DNA from: RUG11198 sp036342255
GTDB taxonomy: Bacteria; Bacillota_I; Bacilli_A; RF39; UBA660
Reading direction: 5' to 3'
NCBI GenBank assembly: GCA_036342255.1
Contig: JAZAUS010000001.1
Coordinates: 165,366 to 229,365, forward strand
DNA: 64,000 bases
Shown: in pieces, positions 40,540-49,255 of the stretch
Layout of the letters: each line of letters begins with the position of its first letter
Position numbering within the stretch: position 1 is the first letter of the stretch
Notes under the pieces: model-generated
Told to the model about the DNA's origin: nothing
The model's database searches: none
The model's input: the letters and a program-made list of their open reading frames with translations, nothing else
Position numbers and translations under genes: made by a program

Positions 40540-42165
40540 ATGAGACAAAAAATTAGAAGTTTGGAAAGAGAAAGAAAAAAACAGATAGAAGTTTCCAATA
40601 AAAGAAAAAGGCAAAAAATATATAAAGATAAAATTGAGAAGAAGTTTATTGATATAGAATCTGAATTAGAAAATGATTTTGTAAAGATAGAAAAAGAAAT
40701 TAATAAAGAATTAGATAAGGATTTTGTTGAATTAGGCAATGAGATAAAGAAGGAAGTTAATAAGAAAAAGAATAAATTTAATTATGAATCTTTATTAACA
40801 GGAACTGTATTAGTTTTGTCAGTTATGGTCTTATTGTGTATTATATTTTTGCCAGTGATATCTTTTAAAGAGAATAATATTAAGATAAGGTATAATAAAA
40901 AGTTTGTTGATCATGATTATAGGGCTAAGAGTTTAGTTAAAGATTATACTAAGAGTTTAAAAATTACTAATGATGTTGATACTACTAAAATAGGAATTTA
41001 TAAGATAAAGTATTCATTAAAATTTGGTTTTTTGACTTTATCAAGGGAAAAAGAAGTTGAAGTTATAGATGATGTTAAACCTATTATTACATTAACTGGT
41101 GATAATACTAGTTCTGTATGTCCTGGTAAAAAGTATGAAGAATTAGGGTTTAAGGCATCTGATGAATATGATGGAGATTTGACTGATAAAGTAAGGGTTG
41201 AAAATAAAAAGAATGAGATAATTTATAAAGTTAAAGATAAATCTAATAATAGTGAAATGGTTATGAGAAAGATTGTTTATGAGGATAAAGAAGGACCTAA
41301 ATTAGAACTAAAAGGTAATTCTAATATGGTTGTATATGTTGGTAGTTTATATAGTGAACCAGGATATAGTGCTATTGATAATTGTGATGGTGATGTTACT
41401 AGTAAGGTTGAAGTTTCTGGTAGTGTTAATACTAATGATATTGGTACTTATACTATTAATTATAAAATTAAGGATAGTTATCAAAATGAAACTATTGTTT
41501 CTAGAACTGTGACTGTTAAGGATGGAGCATCTGATGGTGGAAGTGGTAGAGGTATTGTTTATTTAACATTTGATGATGGACCTAATGAGGGGACAACTAA
41601 TGTTATTTTAGATGTATTAAAAGAAGAAGGTGTTCCTGCTACGTTTTTTGTTACATGTAATGGTCCAGATTATTTAATAAGTAGAATGTATAAAGAAGGT
41701 CATACAGTAGCTTTACATACGGCTACTCATAATTATAATTATTTATATAGTTCAATTGATAATTATTTTAAAGATTTAGGTGAAGTTAGTAATAGAGTTG
41801 AAAGACTTACAGGAATAAAAAGTAAGATTATACGTTTTCCTGGTGGTAGTTCTAATACAATAAGTAAGCATTTATCAGCTGGAATTATGACTAAATTGAC
41901 TAGTGAAGTTAGAAAAAGGGGGTATAAATATTTTGATTGGAATGTAGATTCAAATGATGCTGCTGGGGCTGGAACTAGTGCTGTATATTCTAATGTTGTA
42001 AATAATATTTCTTTATCTAGAGAAAATGTTGTTTTAATGCATGATATTAAAACAACTACTAGAGATGCTATTAGAAATATAATTAGATATGGAAAAAATA
42101 ATGGATTTGTATTTAAAAGAATTACTGATGATACAGTTATGGTAACTCATGGTGTATCTAATTAA
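40540..42165 (+). CDS. Polysaccharide (peptidoglycan) deacetylase with Ig-like domains
   Basis: 541 residues. A highly charged, coiled-coil cytoplasmic tail (about 1-80), one helix (about 85-107), two Ig-like domains of the DUF5011 type (about 150-330; DNCDGDVTSKVEV is typical) and a NodB/CE4 deacetylase domain (about 340-541). CE4 motifs: TFDDGP, HTATHNYNYL (metal His), RFPGGSSN, and a late LMHD. Probably removes acetyl groups from peptidoglycan or surface glycans and works with the hydrolase upstream. Confidence 0.9.
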   Translation: MRQKIRSLERERKKQIEVSNKRKRQKIYKDKIEKKFIDIESELENDFVKIEKEINKELDKDFVELGNEIKKEVNKKKNKFNYESLLTGTVLVLSVMVLLCIIFLPVISFKENNIKIRYNKKFVDHDYRAKSLVKDYTKSLKITNDVDTTKIGIYKIKYSLKFGFLTLSREKEVEVIDDVKPIITLTGDNTSSVCPGKKYEELGFKASDEYDGDLTDKVRVENKKNEIIYKVKDKSNNSEMVMRKIVYEDKEGPKLELKGNSNMVVYVGSLYSEPGYSAIDNCDGDVTSKVEVSGSVNTNDIGTYTINYKIKDSYQNETIVSRTVTVKDGASDGGSGRGIVYLTFDDGPNEGTTNVILDVLKEEGVPATFFVTCNGPDYLISRMYKEGHTVALHTATHNYNYLYSSIDNYFKDLGEVSNRVERLTGIKSKIIRFPGGSSNTISKHLSAGIMTKLTSEVRKRGYKYFDWNVDSNDAAGAGTSAVYSNVVNNISLSRENVVLMHDIKTTTRDAIRNIIRYGKNNGFVFKRITDDTVMVTHGVSN

Positions 42166-42281
42166 ATAATAGATTAAGAGTTTGTTAACTGTGTTGAATT
42201 AAGGCAATTAGTATGCTATTATAGTTTTACTAGTTGTTTTTTTATGAATTAAAAAACAAAAATACATGTGGGGGAGTTACA

Positions 42282-43730
42282 ATGGAAGAAAAATTTATTA
42301 TTACTTTATATGAAAAAATAGATTTAACAGATAATATTATATTGTTTAAAAAAAATAAGGTTATTAAGAATGCTGTTATTGATTTTTTTGATGAATTTCA
42401 GGTTGCTACTTATTATGATGAAGATAATAGAAGAATTAGTATTGATATGTTGGAAAGTCCATATACTATAGTATCTGATGATAAGTATTGTTATGATTTT
42501 GCTACTAGTTTGAGTGAATTAAGAGAACAATATCCTGGATATGATGATGATGAGTTATATGCTATATACGAAGAAGAAATAAGTAAAGTATTTGAAATAT
42601 CTTATTATGATGTTGAAAATGATAGAGTTAAATTTTTAACTTCAAATGAAGAAGTATTAGAAAAAGTTGATGAAGATTGTTTGTTTGATAATTTTGTGGT
42701 TGCTCTTGATGGTGAAGGGGAGTTAATTAATATTCAAAGAAATGATATAAAAAAGATTATACAAATGATTGATGATAAGAAATATGCATTATTAAAAGAG
42801 CAATTAGATGCTTTTAATGAACAATTAGATTCGGTAGATATGGTTTTTGATAGTATTTTTGCTTCAAAGAAAGAAGAGGTTATTGATGAAGATTTGTCAT
42901 TAGATGAAACTTTGAAGAAATTAGATAATTTAATTGGTTTGGATAATATAAAATTGGAAATATTTAGATTAATAAAGTATTTGGAATTTAGAGATAAATC
43001 AAAAGAGTATTTAAAGTTAGAGAAACCTAATCTACATATGTTCTTTAGTGGTAATCCTGGTACTGGTAAAACAACAGTTGCTAGAATTATTAGTGAGATT
43101 CTTTATAAGTTGGGATATACTAGTAATAATAAATTTGTAGAAATAACTGCTAAAGATTTAATAGCAGAGTATGTAGGACAAACAGCTGTAAAAACAGCAG
43201 AGCTTCTTAAAGAAAATAGAGGTGGAATAATATTTTTAGATGAAGCATATGTTTTATCATCATCTGCTCAACAATTTGGTCAAGAAGCTCTAGTAGAAAT
43301 AATAAAAGAATTAGAAAAAAAAGAAACAATTTTTATTTTTGCAGGTTACGAAGATGAAATGAATCATTTTATGGAAATAAATCCAGGTCTAAGATCAAGA
43401 ATAGGTTATTATCTAGAATTTCCTGATTATAGTGTAGAAGATTTATATAAAATATTTGAATATAAAACTTCAAAAATAGGATTTATTATTGATGATAAAT
43501 TAAAAGAAAAAATAATTAATAATTTAAATAAACTTAAAGGTGAGACTCATTTTGGTAATGGAAGATACATAGATAAATTAATTAATAAAATAGTATTAGA
43601 GCATGCTATTAATATTGGTGAATGTGTAACAAAAGAAGATTTAATCACATTAAATGAAAAAGATTTTACAGAGGATGTGGGTAAATCTTTGGTATATAAG
43701 AAAAAGAATAAACCTTTTGGCTTTAGATAA
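42282..43730 (+). CDS. AAA+ ATPase of the CbbX/SpoVK type
   Basis: 482 residues. N-terminal acidic domain (about 1-200) with no known domain; then an AAA+ module with Walker A SGNPGTGKTTVARI, Walker B GIIFLDEAYVL, sensor region NPGLRSRIGYYLEF. The module matches SpoVK/CbbX-type remodellers. RBS GGGGAG fits ATG 42282; the frame is open to 42234 without a site. The cofactor or client protein is not visible. A spore role is possible given Spo0A, but unsupported. Confidence 0.85.
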   Translation: MEEKFIITLYEKIDLTDNIILFKKNKVIKNAVIDFFDEFQVATYYDEDNRRISIDMLESPYTIVSDDKYCYDFATSLSELREQYPGYDDDELYAIYEEEISKVFEISYYDVENDRVKFLTSNEEVLEKVDEDCLFDNFVVALDGEGELINIQRNDIKKIIQMIDDKKYALLKEQLDAFNEQLDSVDMVFDSIFASKKEEVIDEDLSLDETLKKLDNLIGLDNIKLEIFRLIKYLEFRDKSKEYLKLEKPNLHMFFSGNPGTGKTTVARIISEILYKLGYTSNNKFVEITAKDLIAEYVGQTAVKTAELLKENRGGIIFLDEAYVLSSSAQQFGQEALVEIIKELEKKETIFIFAGYEDEMNHFMEINPGLRSRIGYYLEFPDYSVEDLYKIFEYKTSKIGFIIDDKLKEKIINNLNKLKGETHFGNGRYIDKLINKIVLEHAINIGECVTKEDLITLNEKDFTEDVGKSLVYKKKNKPFGFR

Positions 43731-43731
43731 T

Positions 43732-43761
43732 AAACAAGGTATAAGACATCCTTGTTTTTTT
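43732..43761 (+). terminator. Terminator after the AAA+ gene
   Basis: AAACAAGG / CCTTGTTT then Ts. Confidence 0.8.
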
Positions 43762-43816
43762 AACAAATAAATGATAAAATTATATAACAAAAAAGTCATG
43801 AAAGAAAGTGATTAAT

Positions 43817-45766
43817 ATGTTCAAATTAGTGTCTAAATTTAAGCCTTCTGGTGATCAGCCTGAAGCTATTGAAAGTTTGGTTAAAGGTATTAATGATGGT
43901 AAAAAACATCAAGTTTTATTAGGAGCAACCGGTACAGGTAAAACGTTTACAATAGCCAATGTAATTAATAAAGTAAATAAACCTACTTTAGTACTAGCTC
44001 ATAATAAAACCTTAGCGGGTCAATTATATAGTGAATTTAAAGAACTATTTCCAGATAACAGGGTAGAATATTTTGTATCATATTATGACTATTACCAGCC
44101 AGAGGCTTATGTTCCAAGTACTGATACATATATAGAAAAAGATTCTTCTATTAATGATGAGATAGATGAATTAAGACATAGTGCTACATCTGGATTGTTA
44201 TCAAGAAGTGATGTTATTGTAGTAGCTTCTGTTTCTTGTATTTATGGTATAGGAGAAGTAGAGGATTATCTAGAAAAAATGTTAACTGTATCAGTTGGTG
44301 ATAATATATCAAGAGAAGATGTTTTAAAGAGATTAGTTGATATGCTATATGAGAGAAATGAAATGGATCTAAAAAGAGGAACTTTTAGATCTAAGGGTGA
44401 TATTATAGAAATAATACCTAGCTATGAAAGAAAAAATGGTGTTATGATAGAATTTTTTGGGGATGAAGTTGATAGAATTAGTGAATTTGATACAGTAACA
44501 GGACATGTTCTTAAAAATAAGAAATCTATTTCTATATTTCCTGCTTCACATTTTGTAACTAATGATAATAAGCTTAAGATAAGTATTGAGAGAATTAAAA
44601 ACGAATTAGAAGAAAGATGTAAATATTTTCATGAAAATGGTAAGTTAATAGAAGAGCAAAGAATTAGAGAAAGATGTAACTATGATATGGAGATGTTAGC
44701 AGAAACTGGTTTCTGCCGTGGAATTGAGAATTATTCTAGGCATATAGCTTTAAGGGAAGAGGGAGAGACTCCTACTTGTTTAATAGATTTCTTTCCTGAT
44801 GACTTTCTATTAGTAGTAGATGAATCTCATGTTACACTTCCTCAAGTTAGGGGAATGTATAATGGAGATAGGGCTAGAAAACAGAATTTGGTTGATTATG
44901 GTTTTAGGTTGCCTAGTGCTCTTGATAATAGGCCTTTAAAATTTGAAGAATTTGAAGAAAAAATTAATCAAGCTATATATGTTTCGGCAACACCAGGTGA
45001 TTATGAATTAGAACTAGTTAATAATCACTATATAGAACAAATAATTAGACCAACTGGATTATTGGATCCTAATATTATAGTTAAACCTAGTAAGAATCAA
45101 ATAGATGATTTGGTTAATGAGATAAATAATAGAATAGATAGAAATGAGAGAATATTAATTACAACACTTACTATTAGAATGGCTGAAGAGTTAACTAATT
45201 ATTTAAAGAATATTGATATAAAAGTGGCTTATTTACATACTGAAGTTAAGACTTTACAGAGAATGCAAATAATACATGACTTAAGGATTGGTAAATATGA
45301 TGTAGTTGTTGGAATTAATCTTCTTCGTGAGGGTATAGATATTCCTGAAGTTAGTTTGATTGCTATTATGGATGCTGATAAGCAAGGATTTTTAAGAAGT
45401 ACAAGAAGTTTAATTCAAACGATTGGTAGATGTGCTAGAAATAGTCATGGTGAGGTTATAATGTATGCTGATACTATTTCTGACAGCATGAAAGAAGCTA
45501 TTGCAGAGACAAAAAGAAGAAGAAGTATTCAAGAAAAATATAATGAAGAGCATAATATAGTTCCTAAAACTATTATTAAAGAAATTAGAGATGTTATAAG
45601 TAATGTTGAAGAAATAAAAGAAGAGAAAACTAAGAAGATGAGTAAAAAAGATAAAGAAAAATTGATTGATGAGTTAGAGAGTGAAATGAAGAAAGCTGCT
45701 GGTATGTTAGATTTTGAGAGAGCTATGGAATTAAGAGATGCTATTTTTGAATTGCAAAGTGAATAA
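43817..45766 (+). CDS. uvrB: UvrB, excinuclease subunit B
   Basis: Damage-verifying helicase-like subunit of nucleotide excision repair. 649 residues. FKPSGDQPEAI start, Walker A LGATGTGKTFT, beta-hairpin region YYDYYQPEAYVP, DESHVTLPQ (DEAD-like box), helicase motif TIGRCARN, and the C-terminal UvrC-binding coiled coil (MKKAAGMLDFERAMELRD). ATG 43817 is used; GTG 43808 is possible. uvrA is not in the window. Confidence 0.97.
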   Translation: MFKLVSKFKPSGDQPEAIESLVKGINDGKKHQVLLGATGTGKTFTIANVINKVNKPTLVLAHNKTLAGQLYSEFKELFPDNRVEYFVSYYDYYQPEAYVPSTDTYIEKDSSINDEIDELRHSATSGLLSRSDVIVVASVSCIYGIGEVEDYLEKMLTVSVGDNISREDVLKRLVDMLYERNEMDLKRGTFRSKGDIIEIIPSYERKNGVMIEFFGDEVDRISEFDTVTGHVLKNKKSISIFPASHFVTNDNKLKISIERIKNELEERCKYFHENGKLIEEQRIRERCNYDMEMLAETGFCRGIENYSRHIALREEGETPTCLIDFFPDDFLLVVDESHVTLPQVRGMYNGDRARKQNLVDYGFRLPSALDNRPLKFEEFEEKINQAIYVSATPGDYELELVNNHYIEQIIRPTGLLDPNIIVKPSKNQIDDLVNEINNRIDRNERILITTLTIRMAEELTNYLKNIDIKVAYLHTEVKTLQRMQIIHDLRIGKYDVVVGINLLREGIDIPEVSLIAIMDADKQGFLRSTRSLIQTIGRCARNSHGEVIMYADTISDSMKEAIAETKRRRSIQEKYNEEHNIVPKTIIKEIRDVISNVEEIKEEKTKKMSKKDKEKLIDELESEMKKAAGMLDFERAMELRDAIFELQSE

Positions 45767-45830
45767 TTAAATATAGTTATAGAAAAATAAATAAATATAT
45801 GCTATTATATTATTATAGAGGGATGATATA

Positions 45831-46349
45831 ATGCATATATTTATTTTTGCACAAATTATAGGGCTTATAGCATGGGGATTATTAGTTTATAGCTATTATA
45901 AGAAAAATATTGATGAAATATTAAAGTATCAGGTAGTTGGTGGAATATTTGAAGTTTTGCATTATTTTATGCTTGGGGCATTTAGTGGACTAACAGTAGT
46001 TATTTTAGAACTAATTAGAGATTTTGGTTATTATAAGGCTAAGAATGATAAAATAATATTTATTTTAACTATTCCTGTATATTTTTTTATAGGCTATTTT
46101 TCTTATAATCATTTTATGGATTTATTACCAGTTGCTGCTAGTTGTGTGGATGGATATGCATTGACTAATAGAAAAAAAATAGCAGTTGTAGGTTCAATTA
46201 TTAATAATTGTTTATGGCTTATATATGATTTATATTGTGGTAGTTATGTTGGGGTAATAGCAGAAATACTATTTATAATATCTAATATTTATGTTATGTG
46301 GATTGATAATAATAAAATTAAAAGTAAAAAAATAGTTAATAGTGTTTAA
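45831..46349 (+). CDS. YgjV-family inner membrane protein
   Basis: 172 residues, about six helices. IAWGLLVYSYYKKN start, Leu-His-Tyr (VLHYFMLGAFSG) and GYALTNRKKIAVVG are typical of YgjV-like proteins. Clean RBS GAGGGATGAT. Function unknown. Confidence 0.8.
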   Translation: MHIFIFAQIIGLIAWGLLVYSYYKKNIDEILKYQVVGGIFEVLHYFMLGAFSGLTVVILELIRDFGYYKAKNDKIIFILTIPVYFFIGYFSYNHFMDLLPVAASCVDGYALTNRKKIAVVGSIINNCLWLIYDLYCGSYVGVIAEILFIISNIYVMWIDNNKIKSKKIVNSV

Positions 46350-46406
46350 AAAAATATATAGTTATGATAAAATTATTTTGTAAAAGAAGAAAGTAGGGAT
46401 ATAGTA

Positions 46407-47240
46407 ATGGATTCTATTATTAAATTTATTACAAGTGAGAAGTTTTATTTGCCATTGTTTTCTATTGGTATTGGTATAATAGCTTATAATTTGATAGCAA
46501 GTACAATTATTAAAATAAGTAAGATAAATAGTAGTATTAATGAAAAATATAATAAGAATTATTCTAAGGGCTATGATAAAAGAAAGATTACTGTTGTTAC
46601 TTTAATGAAAAATATTATTAAATATCTAATTGCTATTATAGTAATTATTACTATTTTAAATATATATGGGGTAAATACTAGTAGTATTATAGCTTCTATT
46701 GGTATTGTTGGTGCTGTTATTGGTCTTGCTTTTCAAGATATTATTAAAGATTTTTTAGCTGGTATATTTATTATTTTTGATAATGCTTATGCTGTTGGTG
46801 ATTGGATTATGATAGATGGTTTTAAAGGTGAAGTAATATCAGTAGGACTTAAGACTACAAAAATAAAATCATATACTGGAGAAGTTTTGATATTATCTAA
46901 TTCTTCATTTAATAAAGTTACTAATTTTAATCTGGAGACTCCTAGATTATTTATTCAAATTCCTTTTAGTTATAGTGAAGATATAATAAAAATTGAAAAG
47001 GTAGTTGAAAAGGTTTTGAATGATTTACAAGACGAAGATAAGGATGTAAGGAAATTTGAAATGTTAGGTGTTGATAGTTTTGATGATAGTTCAATTAAAT
47101 ATGCAGTTGCTATTGATTGTAATGTTGGAACGTATGTTAAAATTAGAAGAAAGTTTTTAAGAAATATTAAGATGGCTTTTGATAAGAATAAGATAGTTAT
47201 TCCGTTTAATCAGCTTGATGTTCATGTAGAAAAAAAGTAG
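46407..47240 (+). CDS. Small-conductance mechanosensitive channel (MscS family)
   Basis: 277 residues. Three helices, with the pore helix in IIASIGIVGAVIGLAFQDII (glycine/alanine packing) and the beta domain GDWIMIDGFKGEVISVGLKTT then LSNSSFNKVTNFN. Relieves turgor after osmotic downshock. Followed by the HD gene after 12 nt. Confidence 0.92.
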   Translation: MDSIIKFITSEKFYLPLFSIGIGIIAYNLIASTIIKISKINSSINEKYNKNYSKGYDKRKITVVTLMKNIIKYLIAIIVIITILNIYGVNTSSIIASIGIVGAVIGLAFQDIIKDFLAGIFIIFDNAYAVGDWIMIDGFKGEVISVGLKTTKIKSYTGEVLILSNSSFNKVTNFNLETPRLFIQIPFSYSEDIIKIEKVVEKVLNDLQDEDKDVRKFEMLGVDSFDDSSIKYAVAIDCNVGTYVKIRRKFLRNIKMAFDKNKIVIPFNQLDVHVEKK

Positions 47241-47252
47241 GGAGTGTTTGAG

Positions 47253-47843
47253 ATGAATAAAACTAGTAAAGTAAATTGTTTTAAGAAGGAGATTAGCTAT
47301 GTTAAAGATAGTAGTTTGAAGAAGGATTTAAAAGTATTGATAGGACTTTTACCTGATTATTTTTTTGAGGTTCCGGCTTCTTCTACTGGTAAGTATCATC
47401 CTGATTTTGCATTGGGTGATGGGGGATTGGTTAGGCATACAAAGGTAGCAGTTAGATTTGCTTATGAATTATTATCTAATGATACTGTCGGATGTAAATT
47501 TATGGATCATGATAAAGATTTAATTATTATGGCTTTGATACTTCATGATGGGCTTAAAAGTGGTTTAGAGCATAATAAATATACTAAATTTGATCATCCT
47601 TTGTTAATTTCAAAATATATAATGGAAAATAAAGAAAAGTTAGCTATGGATGTTGATGATTTGCGTAAAGTTTGTTCAATGATTGAATCACATATGGGAC
47701 AATGGACTTATGATAGTTATAAGAAGAAAGATGTTTTGCCTAAACCTAGGACGGCTGAGCAAAGATTTGTTCATATGTGTGATTATTTAGCAAGTAGAAA
47801 ATTTATAAATATTAATTTTAAGGGTAATGATGTACAAGACTAA
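47253..47843 (+). CDS. HD-domain hydrolase
   Basis: 196 residues. HD motif in ILHDGLKSG plus His in GGLVRHTKVAVRF and IESHMGQWTYDS. Likely acts on phosphorylated nucleotides or nucleic acid; substrate unknown. GGGAG is 8 nt before ATG 47253; GTG 47244 is an alternative. Probably cotranscribed with the channel gene. Confidence 0.82.
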   Translation: MNKTSKVNCFKKEISYVKDSSLKKDLKVLIGLLPDYFFEVPASSTGKYHPDFALGDGGLVRHTKVAVRFAYELLSNDTVGCKFMDHDKDLIIMALILHDGLKSGLEHNKYTKFDHPLLISKYIMENKEKLAMDVDDLRKVCSMIESHMGQWTYDSYKKKDVLPKPRTAEQRFVHMCDYLASRKFININFKGNDVQD

Positions 47844-47878
47844 ATGTCTATTATATGTAAATGAGAAAAAAATAATTT

Positions 47879-47983
47879 AAAAAAACTATCGTTATATGTT
47901 ATTATTATATAAAGGATTGATAATATGAAGAAGATATTTTCAAAAATGGATAAAACTTTATTATTTGTAACGATAGTTTTTTT
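47879..47983. repeat. 16-bp inverted repeat across the ftsW start
   Basis: Left arm 47879-47894 (AAAAAAACTATCGTTA) and right arm 47968-47983 (TAACGATAGTTTTTTT) are perfect complements, 73 nt apart, with T-run at the end of the right arm inside ftsW. The left arm lies upstream of a likely -10 (about 47899), so only read-through transcripts from 47253 would contain both arms. Confidence 0.6.
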
Positions 47984-49058
47984 TGCGTTTGGTCTTCTTA
48001 TGATTCTAAGTGCTTCTAGTATGGAGAGTTATATGAGATATGAGACAAGTCCATATTATTATTTTTATCGTCAAGGTATTTTTTTGATATTGGGATTGAT
48101 TGTATCTTTTTTCATAATTAGGATACCTACGAAGATATATAAGGGATTTTCTTATTTGTTGTTATTAGGTATATTAGTTTGTTTAGGGGGCTTGACAGCT
48201 TATGGTTATGCTGCTAATAATGCTGTTAGTTGGTTTAAGGTTGGACCTTTAAATGTACAACCTAGTGAGTTTGCTAAAATAATAGTTATTATTTATTTAG
48301 CTTATTATTATGATAGGGAACGTGATCAATTAGATGATACTTGGAAGCTAATTAAACCAATTATTCCAGTTTTATTTATTTTTGGTTTAGTTTTAATACA
48401 ACCAGATTTTGGAACAGCTATTGTTATAGCACTTATTTGTTTCTTTATGTTTTTTGCTTTGCCAATGTCTAAACTTTGTAGGTTTAAATTTGGTAGTTTA
48501 GTAATTGTATTTTTGGTTTTGATTATAGGTTTATTTTTTATAACTAAGGGTTCTTTTTTAAAGAGTTATCAATTGGAAAGATTTAATTTTAAAGATCCAT
48601 GTTTAAGATATAAGCAGGACTCTGGCTATCAATTATGTAATAGTTTTATTGCTTTTAAAAATGGTGATTTAACTGGTCAGGGAATTGGTAGAAGTACACA
48701 GAAATTTTTATACTTGCCTGAATCATATACGGATTTTATTTTTCCTATTATTGTTGAAGAATGGGGATTAATAGTAGGTATTATTATAATATTGTTATAC
48801 TTATTTATTATATATAGAGTTTATGTAATTGCTAAAAGAGCTGTTAGTTTACATGCTTCTCTTTTAGCATATGGTGTTTGTATATATATTTTTTTACATG
48901 TTGCTATTAATTTAATTGGTGTTATGGGTATTGGTCCTTTAACTGGTGTACCACTTCCATTTTTATCTTATGGTGGTAGTTATACAATAAATCTATTTAT
49001 TTCTCTTGCTATAGCACAAAGAGTGGCTATAGAGAGTAATAAAATGAAGAAAGCATAA
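47925..49058 (+). CDS. ftsW: FtsW, septal peptidoglycan glycosyltransferase (SEDS)
   Basis: 377 residues, ten helices. SEDS features: SWFKVGPLNVQPSEFAKI, QPDFGTAIV, the Asp-containing loop and GPLTGVPLPFLSYGGS. FtsW pairs with the class B PBP; pbpB is at 3773. RodA is an alternative, but the Gly-Ala-x-Ser-Trp type loop and one copy fit FtsW. Confidence 0.88.
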   Translation: MKKIFSKMDKTLLFVTIVFFAFGLLMILSASSMESYMRYETSPYYYFYRQGIFLILGLIVSFFIIRIPTKIYKGFSYLLLLGILVCLGGLTAYGYAANNAVSWFKVGPLNVQPSEFAKIIVIIYLAYYYDRERDQLDDTWKLIKPIIPVLFIFGLVLIQPDFGTAIVIALICFFMFFALPMSKLCRFKFGSLVIVFLVLIIGLFFITKGSFLKSYQLERFNFKDPCLRYKQDSGYQLCNSFIAFKNGDLTGQGIGRSTQKFLYLPESYTDFIFPIIVEEWGLIVGIIIILLYLFIIYRVYVIAKRAVSLHASLLAYGVCIYIFLHVAINLIGVMGIGPLTGVPLPFLSYGGSYTINLFISLAIAQRVAIESNKMKKA

Positions 49059-49066
49059 TAATAATA

Positions 49067-49093
49067 ATAAAGAAGCTTGTTTAAGCTTCTTTT
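49067..49093 (+). terminator. Terminator after ftsW
   Basis: AAGAAGCTT / AAGCTTCTT with T-run. Confidence 0.85.
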
Positions 49094-49154
49094 ATATTTA
49101 TAATTTTTTTTGTTAATTTTACTTTATAAATGTAATAACTACTTGTTATGATAC

Positions 49155-49183
49155 TTGACAAGATTAAAAAAGATGGATACAAT
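49155..49183 (+). promoter_or_regulatory. Promoter of rny
   Basis: TTGACA (49155-49160), 17 nt, TACAAT (49178-49183); a leader of about 65 nt follows. Confidence 0.8.
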
Positions 49184-49255
49184 TAGTATGTATAGTTTAA
49201 ATTAAATTATTAATTTTAATTATAGTTATAAATATTAATAGAATGGAGGTGTAAT

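Noticed and set aside
42234..42281. Longer start for the AAA+ ATPase
   Set aside because: No ribosome site; GGGGAG fits the ATG at 42282.
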